NCBI GenBank assembly: GCA_903863935.1
Contig: CAIPDV010000072.1
Span: 1 to 64,000 of the forward strand
Source: an uncultured Bacteroidota bacterium
GTDB taxonomy: Bacteria > Bacteroidota > Bacteroidia > JABEUT01
DNA length: 64,000 bases
Direction of reading: 5' to 3'
How positions within the stretch are numbered: the stretch's first letter is position 1; each line of letters starts with the position of its first letter. A program made the position numbers and the translations under genes. Below, piece after piece: positions 51,567-60,261 of this stretch. The notes beneath the pieces were generated by a model that saw only the letters and a list, made by a program, of their open reading frames with translations, did not search any database and was not told the origin of the DNA.

Positions 51567-53816
51567 ATGAGCGAAAACGAACAAGAACCTCAGCAACCAG
51601 CTGACAATAGTAACAACCCCTTGAAGAAGCTTAAAAAGCCTCTTCCGAATAAACCTTTTAAACCCAAATTCAATTTTTATTGGATATGGGGTATTATTTT
51701 GCTTGGCCTTATTATGATGGAAGTGATAAGCAATGTGAATGTATCGGTTAAGCAAATCTCAATTAACTACTTTGAAGATAATATCTTAAAAACCCACTGT
51801 GTTGCCAAAGCAGTTATAGTAAACGACGATTTTGCTGAAATATATCTGAAAGATACCGCTTTTAACCTGCCTCAGTTCAAGGGATTCCCCAAAGTAGGTC
51901 CTCAGTTTGCAATTCCAAATCAAAAGTATGATGCTTTCCGCACCAATATTGATCAGGCATTTCCGCATAACGGAATAAACGTTGAAACTACCAATCGCGG
52001 CGATTGGACAACCTGGGCTAATTGGCTGCTGCCAGTTGGGTTAATGGTATTGCTTCTCATGTTCTTTATGCGCCGGGTAGGCGGCGGCGGCGGCAATCAG
52101 ATATTCAGTATCGGTAAATCAAAAGCTACCTTGTTTGATAAAGATACAAACGTAAATATAACCTTCAACGATGTAGCAGGGCTGGAAGAAGCCAAAGTTG
52201 AAATAAAAGAAATTGTAGATTTTTTAAAGACGCCGCAAAAGTATGTGGCCCTCGGGGCAAAAATTCCGAAAGGTGCATTGCTTGTTGGCCCTCCGGGAAC
52301 CGGTAAAACCTTGCTGGCAAAGGCTGTTGCAGGTGAAGCAAAAGTTCCTTTCTTCTCCCTTTCAGGTTCCGATTTTGTGGAAATGTTTGTGGGTGTAGGT
52401 GCTTCGCGGGTAAGGGATCTGTTCCGCCAGGCGAAAGAAAAAGCCCCATGTATCATATTCATTGATGAAATTGATGCAATTGGAAGAGCGCGCGGAAGAA
52501 ATGTGGCTCAAGGTTCGAATGATGAGCGTGAAAACACACTCAACCAATTGCTCACCGAAATGGATGGTTTCACCAATACCAGCGGTATTATTATTCTGGC
52601 AGCTACTAACCGTGCCGATATACTTGACCGCGCCTTATTAAGACCGGGCCGTTTCGACAGGCAGATCTATGTTGATATGCCTGACCTTATCGAACGTAAA
52701 GAAATATTCAAGGTTCACTTGAAACCATTGAAAACAGACGGTTCACTGGATATTGATTTCCTTGCCAAGCAGACTCCCGGATTTTCAGGAGCCGATATTG
52801 CAAACGTATGTAATGAAGCGGCTCTGATTGCTGCCCGTCGCGATAAAAAATTAATTGACAAGCAAGATTTCTTAGATGCTGTTGACCGTGTGGTTGGCGG
52901 ACTGGAAAAGAAAAACAGGCTTATTTCTCCTTCCGAGAAAAAGGTGATTGCATTTCACGAAGCAGGCCATGCTGTAGTAAGCTGGTTGCTGGAATATGCT
53001 CATCCGTTAGTGAAGGTAACAATCATTCCTCGTGGAAAATCATTGGGTGCAGCCTGGTATTTGCCTGAAGAAAGGCAGATAACTACTACCGAACAAATGA
53101 TGGATGAAATGTGTGCAGCCCTTGGCGGACGTGCGGCAGAAGAAATTATGTTCGGAAAAATATCGACTGGTGCTCTGAGCGATCTGGAAAAGATCACCAA
53201 ACAGGCATATGCTATGATTATGTACTACGGACTGAACAGCAAAGTTGGAAATATCAGCTTTTATGACTCATCAGGCAACAGTGAATACTCGTTCCAAAAA
53301 CCATATTCTGAAAAAACGGCTGAGTTGATAGATACTGAGGTTTCTATTATGGTGGAGGCTGCCTATATTAAAACCAAAGCATTATTAAAAGCAAATAAGA
53401 CCCAATTGATAGAGGTGGCTCAAAAACTGCTCGATAATGAAGTGATCTTTAAAGAAGATCTGGAAAAGATAATCGGTAAACGCCCTTTTGAAAAGGAAGA
53501 AGCAGAACCTGTTTCCAAACATTCAAGAATTACGGCCAACGGTTCTCCTTCGATACCTGAGGGACCAAGAACAAATGGAGCCTTTAACGGAATTGAAACT
53601 CCAAAAACGCCTCCTGTTATAGTGGAAGAACCCAAAACACCTGCACCTCCTCCTATTGCTGAAGAAAAGAAAGTGGAAGAGAAAAAAGTGGAAAAGAAAG
53701 AAGAGCCTGTAACGGTATCAGAGGAAGCACCGAAGGAAAAAGAAAAGGAGAAAAAGAGTTCTGATAAGGAAAAACCGAGCAAACCAACCCCACCCGAAAG
53801 CCCAACCTTATTCTGA
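51567..53816 (+). CDS. ftsH: ATP-dependent zinc metalloprotease FtsH with charged C-terminal tail
   Basis: A 749-residue FtsH. Two membrane helices (about 39-57 and 155-172) flank a periplasmic domain, then AAA+ with Walker A GPPGTGKT, Walker [11 protein letters not shown] and the second region of homology [18 protein letters not shown], and a peptidase domain with zinc motif HEAGH. It degrades membrane and regulatory proteins. A tail of about 110 residues after residue 640 is rich in Pro, Glu and Lys ([13 protein letters not shown]) and is not part of the E. coli protein. The LUD gene overlaps its stop by one base. Confidence 0.97.
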   Translation: MSENEQEPQQPADNSNNPLKKLKKPLPNKPFKPKFNFYWIWGIILLGLIMMEVISNVNVSVKQISINYFEDNILKTHCVAKAVIVNDDFAEIYLKDTAFNLPQFKGFPKVGPQFAIPNQKYDAFRTNIDQAFPHNGINVETTNRGDWTTWANWLLPVGLMVLLLMFFMRRVGGGGGNQIFSIGKSKATLFDKDTNVNITFNDVAGLEEAKVEIKEIVDFLKTPQKYVALGAKIPKGALLVGPPGTGKTLLAKAVAGEAKVPFFSLSGSDFVEMFVGVGASRVRDLFRQAKEKAPCIIFIDEIDAIGRARGRNVAQGSNDERENTLNQLLTEMDGFTNTSGIIILAATNRADILDRALLRPGRFDRQIYVDMPDLIERKEIFKVHLKPLKTDGSLDIDFLAKQTPGFSGADIANVCNEAALIAARRDKKLIDKQDFLDAVDRVVGGLEKKNRLISPSEKKVIAFHEAGHAVVSWLLEYAHPLVKVTIIPRGKSLGAAWYLPEERQITTTEQMMDEMCAALGGRAAEEIMFGKISTGALSDLEKITKQAYAMIMYYGLNSKVGNISFYDSSGNSEYSFQKPYSEKTAELIDTEVSIMVEAAYIKTKALLKANKTQLIEVAQKLLDNEVIFKEDLEKIIGKRPFEKEEAEPVSKHSRITANGSPSIPEGPRTNGAFNGIETPKTPPVIVEEPKTPAPPPIAEEKKVEEKKVEKKEEPVTVSEEAPKEKEKEKKSSDKEKPSKPTPPESPTLF

Positions 53817-54478
53817 TGAAAGATAGCACATCTAGGGAACAAGTATTGAAAGCAGTGCGCAAGGCACTTATCCATAAATCGGAAGTGGATTATTCAGCTT
53901 CTGAATCCGATACTGAGATTTATACTGCTCCTGAAGAGGAATCGCTGGAATTATTATTCGCTAAAACATTCAGTTCACTAAAAGGCAATTTTATTTTTTG
54001 CGAAACCAAAGAAGACTTCCCGAAAATACTGGCCAATGTAATGCAGGAAAACAAATGGGAAACCGTTTTTTGTGTTGAACCTGAAATTACCGGAATGCTT
54101 GAAGATGGCGGAGTGCCCTTTAATTCGCAGGAGAAGGATTTTCTTTCCTGCAATGTGGGAATAACGCTTTGCGAATTTTTAGTGGCAAGAACGGGCAGCA
54201 TAATTGTAAGTTCACGCCAAAAAGCCGGCAGAAGGTTGCCCGTTTATTCCAATATTCATATTGCGGTAGCCTATACTTCACAGCTAGTCTATAACCTGAA
54301 GGATGCTTTTCGACTTTTGAAGAAAAAATATGAACCCGGATTTCCATCGCAGGTTACAACCATAACCGGGCCTAGCCAAACCGCTGATATAGAAAAAACC
54401 TTGGTAAACGGTGCCCATGGCCCGAAAGAAATATTTTTGTTCCTTATTGACGACACCTCTTTAGGATTATCGGCGTGA
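53816..54478 (+). CDS. LUD-domain protein (LutC-like)
   Basis: A 220-residue LUD-domain protein (CEFLVARTGSIIVSSRQKAGRRLPVYSNIHIAVAYTSQLVYNLKDAF, GPSQTADIEKTLVNGAHGPKEIFLFLIDD), the fold of LutC in lactate oxidation. LutA and LutB, its usual partners, are absent; instead it is locked between ftsH (one-base overlap) and cdsA (four-base overlap). In many Bacteroidota this place is conserved, so a role other than lactate use is likely, but it is unknown. Confidence 0.85.
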   Translation: MKDSTSREQVLKAVRKALIHKSEVDYSASESDTEIYTAPEEESLELLFAKTFSSLKGNFIFCETKEDFPKILANVMQENKWETVFCVEPEITGMLEDGGVPFNSQEKDFLSCNVGITLCEFLVARTGSIIVSSRQKAGRRLPVYSNIHIAVAYTSQLVYNLKDAFRLLKKKYEPGFPSQVTTITGPSQTADIEKTLVNGAHGPKEIFLFLIDDTSLGLSA

Positions 54479-55329
54479 GTAATTTCCTGAAAAGAGCCTT
54501 AACGGGAGCCATTTTCCTCATTGTAATGATTGGGGGAATATACTGGAACCACTATTCACTTCTTATACTCTTCTTTATTATTTCCATGCTTGGGCTGCAT
54601 GAATTTTATACCCTTCTCATAAAATCGCGGAATGAGCCAAACCGCTTACTGAGCATGATTGTCGGCGGTACTATTTTTGCATTGGTTAATTTCTCAACCT
54701 CCATTGATTACCGTTTACATTTTTCGATAAGCTTAGTATTGCTAAGTACCATTTTCTTTGCCGAGTTATACAGGAATAAGGAAAAACCATTCCAAAATAT
54801 TGCCTATTCTTTAATGGGTATTATTTATGTTGTTCTGCCGTTTGCCATGTGGGCAAACTTTTTAAACGGGCCCACTGTGCTGGCCACAGGCTATGAGCAG
54901 GAAGGGTACAATCCGCATTTATTGCTTGGTCTCTTTTTCCTTTTATGGACGAATGACACAGGTGCTTACTTGGTTGGTTCAGCTATAGGTAAACATAAAT
55001 TGTGGGAACGTATTTCACCGGGAAAGACCTGGGAAGGTTTTTTTGGCGGAGTTGTACTAAGCATGGCAATAGGATATGTGATTTCACTATTTTATACAGA
55101 ACTGCACTATATTATTTGGATGGTTATAGCCTTAATTGCAAGTGTAATTGGTACCCTGGGAGATTTGGTAAAATCGGTATTTAAGAGAAGTATTCATGTT
55201 AAAGATTCCGGCACCATATTGCCTGGGCATGGCGGCATTTTGGATCGCTTTGACAGTTTTCTGCTTGCCACTCCATTTGTACTTGCACTGTTGGAAGTTG
55301 TGAAGATGGTTTATGAGATGACAGAGTAA
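54475..55329 (+). CDS. cdsA: Phosphatidate cytidylyltransferase
   Basis: A 284-residue inner-membrane enzyme with about eight hydrophobic segments that makes CDP-diacylglycerol for phospholipid synthesis. The CdsA signature S-x-x-K-R-x4-K-D is present as SVFKRSIHVKDSGTILPGHGG, about residues 237-257, and NDTGAYLVGSAIGKHK lies earlier. The start is GTG at 54475, overlapping the LUD stop (GTGA). It closes the rsfS-ftsH-LUD-cdsA run. Confidence 0.96.
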   Translation: MSNFLKRALTGAIFLIVMIGGIYWNHYSLLILFFIISMLGLHEFYTLLIKSRNEPNRLLSMIVGGTIFALVNFSTSIDYRLHFSISLVLLSTIFFAELYRNKEKPFQNIAYSLMGIIYVVLPFAMWANFLNGPTVLATGYEQEGYNPHLLLGLFFLLWTNDTGAYLVGSAIGKHKLWERISPGKTWEGFFGGVVLSMAIGYVISLFYTELHYIIWMVIALIASVIGTLGDLVKSVFKRSIHVKDSGTILPGHGGILDRFDSFLLATPFVLALLEVVKMVYEMTE

Positions 55330-55348
55330 ATTGGGTTAAAGTCTTTTT

Positions 55349-55684
55349 ATGAATAAAGTAAAATCGAAAGAATTAGCTTTAGAGGTTCTAAAAGAAATGG
55401 ATGATTATGAAAGGAAGTATAATCATAAAGTTACACCTGATCTCAATGAAATGAGAAAAGCAATTAACTTATTAATTAGCGAACTAAATAAAAAGGATGA
55501 GCAAATATCAATAAGGGTATTAAGTTCTATGTGGGATGTCGTTGGACTTGGTATAAAGATTTTTGAAGATAGTCCTTTGCTTCAAAGCATTGAAAATTTA
55601 TTTGGCGAATTATGGAATAGCATACCCTCCTTTAAGAACTTAACATCATTAGGGAAGGATTGGGGAAAAGGAGATCCAATTTAA
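55349..55684 (+). CDS. Hypothetical protein
   Basis: A 111-residue, mostly helical soluble protein (ELALEVLKEMDDYERKYN; LNEMRKAINLLISELNKKDEQ) with no signal peptide and no recognised domain. It follows cdsA by 19 bases and may be read with it. Base composition is a little more AT-rich than its neighbours. It could be a recent arrival. Confidence 0.6.
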   Translation: MNKVKSKELALEVLKEMDDYERKYNHKVTPDLNEMRKAINLLISELNKKDEQISIRVLSSMWDVVGLGIKIFEDSPLLQSIENLFGELWNSIPSFKNLTSLGKDWGKGDPI

Positions 55685-55726
55685 GTTTTGGGGAATTAGA
55701 GTATGTACTTAATATTATAAAAGTTG

Positions 55727-55890
55727 CCACGACCTTTAGGTCGTGGATAAGAGAGCCCGATGTTTTGGCTTTAGCCTAAATGAATGCTGTTGGGCTAAAG
55801 CCCAAATTCATCTACCAATACTATTCCCCGACTTGAAAGTCGGGGCTACTGAAAATTTGATTTTTCTCTTTTCAACGACCTAAAGGTCGT
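55727..55890. repeat. Composite palindromic repeat element
   Basis: Four palindromes in 164 bases: CCACGACC-TTTA-GGTCGTGG (55727-55746), TTTGGCTTTAGCCTAAA (near 55764-55780), TTGGGCTAAAGCCCAA (near 55790-55805) and CCCCGACTT-GA-AAGTCGGGG (near 55826-55845), then ACGACC-TAAA-GGTCGT (55875-55890), which repeats the first in the other orientation. The outer pair makes the whole block a larger inverted structure. It lies between the convergent hypothetical gene and glmS. Confidence 0.75.
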
Positions 55891-55900
55891 GACAAAATAA

Positions 55901-57742
55901 TTATTCCACCGTAACCGACTTCGCCAAATTCCTTGGCTGGTCAACATTACAGCCACGCATTACAGCAATGTGATAAGAGAGGAGTTGCAATGGAACTACC
56001 GATAGGATAGGAGCGAGGTGCTCATCAGTTTCCGGTACTTCAATAACATAGTTCGCAAGGTCCCTTACTTGAGTATCTCCTTCTGTTACTACTGCAATAA
56101 TATTTCCTTTTCTTGCTTTTACTTCCTGAATATTACTCACCACCTTTTCATAAGATGGGCCTTGGGTGGCAATTACAACAACAGGCATATTTTCGTCAAT
56201 AAGTGCAATAGGGCCGTGTTTCATTTCAGCAGCAGGATATCCTTCTGCATGTATGTAGGATATTTCTTTCAGTTTCAACGCACCTTCCAATGCAACCGGG
56301 AATGTATATCCGCGGCCTAGGTAGAGGAAGTTGCGGGAATCTTTAAATATTTCAGCAAGTGCCTCAATCTCTTTATTTTTCTGGAGTACCCGTTCTATTT
56401 TTTCAGGTATGGCATCCAACTCCTGCAGCAATTCCTGGAATTTTGATTTGGTTATTGTTCCTTTGGCTTGTCCAATTTGCAAGGCCATCAGTGTTAGCAT
56501 GGTTATCTGTGCCGTGAAAGCTTTTGTGGAAGCCACACCAATTTCAGGTCCGGCATGGGTATAAGCTCCGGCATGAGTTGCACGGGGTATAGATGAACCA
56601 ACCACATTGCAAACACCAATAATGGTTGCACCCTTCGATTTTGCCAAGTCAATTGCAGCAAGTGTATCGGCAGTTTCACCGGATTGGGAAATTGCAATTA
56701 CCACATCATTTTCATTGATAACCGGGTTGCGGTATCTGAATTCCGACGCATATTCTACTTCCACCGGGATACGGGCAAGGTCTTCAAGTAAATATTCTCC
56801 CACTAGTCCTGCATGCCACGAAGTGCCACAGGCAATAATAATTATCCGTTGAGCATTTAAAAATTTCTTTTCGTATTCCGCTATTCCACCCAGCCTTACC
56901 ATAGGTTTGTTAACACTCATCCGGCCACGCATACTATCGCGAAGGGAACGGGGTTGTTCATATATCTCTTTCAGCATGAAATGCGGAAATCCACCCTTTT
57001 CGAGGGCTTCCAGGTTCATTTCAAGTTCTTCAATATAGGGAGTGGTAACCTGGTCCTTGATTGTCTTAATGGTAAATGTGCCGTCTCTTCTCAGCACTGC
57101 AAACTCTTCATCCTGCAGGTATACTACATTTTTGGTGTATCCTACAATTGGGGTAGCATCCGAAGCAACAAAAAATTCTTTTTCACCAATCCCTATTACA
57201 AGTGGGCTACCTTTTCTTGCTGCAATTAGTTCATCCGGGTCGTCTTTGGAAATAACCACTAAGCCGTAAGCACCGATAACCTGGTTAAGGGCAATGCGCA
57301 CCGCTTCAGCCAGCGAAACACTTTCATTGTTTTTAATATCCTCAATAAGGTGGGCCAATACTTCCGTATCGGTATCACTTTTAAAGGTATAGTTCCGGTT
57401 TAAAAGTTCTTTCTTTATAGAGAGATAATTCTCAATAATTCCATTGTGGATAATAGCAATATTGCCCGATCTTGAAAAATGCGGATGGGCATTCACGTCG
57501 TTTGGTTCGCCGTGTGTAGCCCAACGGGTATGCGCAATTCCCACATTTCCCGAAATATCTTTCCCATGCACATGCTCTTCCAGTTTAGATACTTTGCCCT
57601 TGCACTTATATACGTTAAGATGGTTATCTGTTAGCAATGCAACGCCGGCGCTGTCATATCCTCTGTATTCGAGCCTGTGTAACCCTTTAATAAGAATAGG
57701 GTAGGCGTCTTTTTCTCCAATATAACCGACTATTCCACACAT
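55901..57742 (-). CDS. glmS: Glucosamine-fructose-6-phosphate aminotransferase
   Basis: A 613-residue GlmS that makes glucosamine-6-phosphate from fructose-6-phosphate and glutamine, the entry to peptidoglycan and LPS sugars. The N-terminus MCGIVGY gives the catalytic Cys after Met removal; GIAHTRWATHGEPNDVNAHPH follows. Two SIS domains (IIACGTSWHAGLVGEYLLE; FLYLGRGYTFPVALEGALKLKEISYIHAEG) bind the sugar, and the C-terminal PRNLAKSVTVE is typical. It is last in the glgA-DUF4270-glmS operon. No ribozyme (glmS riboswitch) was seen ahead of it, as expected in this phylum. Confidence 0.97.
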   Translation of the reverse strand: MCGIVGYIGEKDAYPILIKGLHRLEYRGYDSAGVALLTDNHLNVYKCKGKVSKLEEHVHGKDISGNVGIAHTRWATHGEPNDVNAHPHFSRSGNIAIIHNGIIENYLSIKKELLNRNYTFKSDTDTEVLAHLIEDIKNNESVSLAEAVRIALNQVIGAYGLVVISKDDPDELIAARKGSPLVIGIGEKEFFVASDATPIVGYTKNVVYLQDEEFAVLRRDGTFTIKTIKDQVTTPYIEELEMNLEALEKGGFPHFMLKEIYEQPRSLRDSMRGRMSVNKPMVRLGGIAEYEKKFLNAQRIIIIACGTSWHAGLVGEYLLEDLARIPVEVEYASEFRYRNPVINENDVVIAISQSGETADTLAAIDLAKSKGATIIGVCNVVGSSIPRATHAGAYTHAGPEIGVASTKAFTAQITMLTLMALQIGQAKGTITKSKFQELLQELDAIPEKIERVLQKNKEIEALAEIFKDSRNFLYLGRGYTFPVALEGALKLKEISYIHAEGYPAAEMKHGPIALIDENMPVVVIATQGPSYEKVVSNIQEVKARKGNIIAVVTEGDTQVRDLANYVIEVPETDEHLAPILSVVPLQLLSYHIAVMRGCNVDQPRNLAKSVTVE

Positions 57743-57766
57743 ATATTACCTATTTTTATAATATCT

Positions 57767-59107
57767 CTACTTTAAAGGGGTATAAAATATTTTCAATTTT
57801 ATTCTTGGGCTGCTTGCAGGCAACACTCCGTTTTCTGCACCATATAGAACTACCCGGTTAGCTGTTATTTCATCATAGCCCGGAATAATATATAAACCAC
57901 GGTCGATCGTTTTACCATCAATAACATGCTGAATGTAATTTGTAATTACAAATTTATATTCATGATTATAGGAGTCGTAGGTACCATCGTAATAGGCAGT
58001 TCCTAAATCTGGTAGATTATATGGAACACCATTAGCATCAGTGCCATATATATACATTTGTGTGGGTATCGAAAATACACTGGTAATATCGTTTGTATTT
58101 ACAGGGATATCTATTTCAGCTTGGTTAATAATAACCGGATTCAGTTTAGACCAATTATGTATATATGGGAAAGTAATTCTACCAACTGCTCCACCCAATG
58201 TCTGAACGTACATCATGTTGTTGGCACTGATAGAGTCGTGCTTTCCGGATTGTGTTCCGGTATAAAAAGGGGCGGTAGCGTAATTGTGATCTACATGCGT
58301 GAAGTAAGTTGCATTGCTGCCTCCAACAGGGAAAATTTGGCGGTATTCGCCAGTATTTGGTGTGGGTCCATGGTAATATAAATATATGCCAGCTGTAGTA
58401 CTATTCAGATTAATATATAACAATCCACCTTGCCCGGGAAGTTGAAGAGGGTTGTTAGTTGTTATATAAATACCCCTCACTAAACTATCGAAGCTTGTAT
58501 AATAATTATGGTTTGCCTTTAGCTTATTGAAAATAGACTGGTACCAATTTTTATTCATCCTGATGCGAACAGTATCCTGATACAATGGATCTGGGGGAGT
58601 TACCTGTTGAGATCCAATTGGATGAAGGGCATCATACTTTAAGGTAGAGTCGGAAGGATAAGTAACGGAATGGATTATAGTTTCCACCGTATCAACCTCA
58701 AATGTTTGCGGGTCGAGAGAACCATAATAAGAAGAATATTGTCCTAAATATGGTAAAATCAACACTGCAGAATCAACCGTACATGAATCTGCCCATCCAG
58801 CCGAGGAAAGGGTGGTTGGTGAGAATACAGGCGCATACACTGACGCTTTTGTAACACCAAAAATCGGATCAGTATAACTTCCTAATACAACATTACTAAT
58901 ATAAGCAACATTTAGTATATTACTGGTTGATACAGGATATTTCAGATACATAGACGTAATTAGCGTAGAGGTATCTGCATTAAAAGCACCAATCTGATCG
59001 CTCTTGGGGAGCACATCTTTCCCTATTCCGCCTGTATTTTCCTTGCAGGAATTAAATATAGCTATCAGCCCACAGCCGATGGCTATTAGTTTTATGTATC
59101 TATTCAT
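57767..59107 (-). CDS. DUF4270 lipoprotein
   Basis: A 446-residue lipoprotein (lipobox IFNSC, Cys 21) of the DUF4270 family, recognised by TGGIGKDVLPKSDQIGAFNADTST, the Tyr/Ser/Asp-rich beta segments and the C-terminal DRGLYIIPGYDEITANRVVLYGA. The family is confined to Bacteroidota and its function is unknown. The gene overlaps glgA by 8 bases and is 24 bases from glmS, a linkage that recurs across the phylum and hints at a role in the export or storage of a glucose- or glucosamine-based polymer. Confidence 0.88.
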   Translation of the reverse strand: MNRYIKLIAIGCGLIAIFNSCKENTGGIGKDVLPKSDQIGAFNADTSTLITSMYLKYPVSTSNILNVAYISNVVLGSYTDPIFGVTKASVYAPVFSPTTLSSAGWADSCTVDSAVLILPYLGQYSSYYGSLDPQTFEVDTVETIIHSVTYPSDSTLKYDALHPIGSQQVTPPDPLYQDTVRIRMNKNWYQSIFNKLKANHNYYTSFDSLVRGIYITTNNPLQLPGQGGLLYINLNSTTAGIYLYYHGPTPNTGEYRQIFPVGGSNATYFTHVDHNYATAPFYTGTQSGKHDSISANNMMYVQTLGGAVGRITFPYIHNWSKLNPVIINQAEIDIPVNTNDITSVFSIPTQMYIYGTDANGVPYNLPDLGTAYYDGTYDSYNHEYKFVITNYIQHVIDGKTIDRGLYIIPGYDEITANRVVLYGAENGVLPASSPRIKLKIFYTPLK

Positions 59108-59927
59108 CTACTAATGCTTCTTCGAGTTCCATTATTTCGTTATAAAACTCAGAATAAGCATCGGCATAATCTTCGCCGGCATGCTCAAGCAATGGTTTGC
59201 CTGATTTTACAGCATGCTTAACGATATCAGCATCCAAGCCTGGTTCTGCTTTCACTATTGCATCGGCCCAGTTAATAGCTAATTTGCTAAGTGTGTTGTA
59301 GTTAGCGTTCTTAATAACGGATAGGTCATCAGCATCAGCGTTTTCCCATTCTGCTTTCTTGGCCATATTCTTATCGAAGTTGCCTTCAATCTTATCATTA
59401 TAAAGGGAGTAAACCACTTTTGTGTTTTCAAAAAGCGGGTCTTCAATCATTGCTTTCTTAATATATAATGGCAAAAGACTGGTGAACCAACCATGGCAAT
59501 GGATGATATCAGGGCTCCAGCTCAGTTTACGAACGGTTTCAATAACGCCACGGCAAAAGAAGATGGCTCTTTCATCATTATCGGCAAAAGGTTTTCCGGC
59601 TTCGTCGATAAAAGTTGCCTTACGTTGAAAATAGTCTTCATTATCAATAAAATACACCTGCATGCGGGCACGTTGTATAGAAGCTACCTTAATAATGAGC
59701 GGGTGATCGTTGTCGTCTATAATTTGGTTAATACCTGATAAGCGGATAACTTCGTGTAATCCATGGCGGATTTCGTTAATACAACCATAGCGGGGCATAA
59801 AGGTTCTGATTTCCCTTCCTCTTTCTTGTATTCCTTGGGGGAGGTTACGTGCGATGTTGGAAATCGGCTTCTCATCCATATAAGGATAGATTTCCTGGGA
59901 AACGTACAAAACTCTAGCTTTTTTCAT
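59100..59927 (-). CDS. Glycogen synthase-like protein, GT5 catalytic N-terminal half only
   Basis: A 275-residue protein matching only the first Rossmann domain of GT5 glycogen/starch synthases: MKKARVLYVSQEIYPYMDE with NIARNLPQGIQERG, RYGCINEIRHGLHEV, SPDIIHCHGWFTSLLPLYIK. The C-terminal ADP-glucose-binding half of full-length GlgA is absent, and the protein ends in an acidic helix. Short GT5 proteins like this are standard in Bacteroidota, next to DUF4270. Whether it is catalytically active alone is unknown. Confidence 0.85.
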   Translation of the reverse strand: MKKARVLYVSQEIYPYMDEKPISNIARNLPQGIQERGREIRTFMPRYGCINEIRHGLHEVIRLSGINQIIDDNDHPLIIKVASIQRARMQVYFIDNEDYFQRKATFIDEAGKPFADNDERAIFFCRGVIETVRKLSWSPDIIHCHGWFTSLLPLYIKKAMIEDPLFENTKVVYSLYNDKIEGNFDKNMAKKAEWENADADDLSVIKNANYNTLSKLAINWADAIVKAEPGLDADIVKHAVKSGKPLLEHAGEDYADAYSEFYNEIMELEEALVDE

Positions 59928-60261
59928 AGAATAGTGGAGGTTTATTAAATTATTAAGAGTTATATAACTGAATGTCTGCTATTAGCAATATCATTGTTCG
60001 ATGTTGGCAAGTTCTGCCTTTTCTTTAGGTTTCTCTAAACTTTTGCAAAGATATTAATAAAATTCCGGATAAATAGCAAGGATTGCTCAGTTTTTCCGCT
60101 AATAAAGGTTAAATAAAGTTATAAAAAACGTTGGAATATTGGAAAAATTGATTATGTAAAAGGGTTGCCGACAATCGATTTAAAAAGGGGAAGCGGTTTT
60201 GGCAGGTAATTCAATCAAAGGAAGATGTTCTTTGGGATTTTATTTCTGATAAAAATAAATA
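59928..60261. other. Intergenic region with long glgA leader
   Basis: About 330 bases. It holds the glgA promoter (60046-60079) and a leader of about 118 bases; nothing else coding is seen. The remaining part from 60080 to the M28 gene stop is AT-rich without a clear hairpin. Confidence 0.5.
60046..60079 (-). promoter_or_regulatory. Promoter of glgA-DUF4270-glmS
   Basis: Minus-strand TTG (60079-60077), 23 bases, then TATCTTTG (60053-60046). It leaves a long 5-prime leader of about 118 bases before ATG 59927, unusual for this window. Confidence 0.55.

Noticed and set aside
55700-55900. glmS ribozyme next to glmS
   Set aside because: The palindromes are downstream of glmS on the minus strand, not in its leader, and do not show the ribozyme core.
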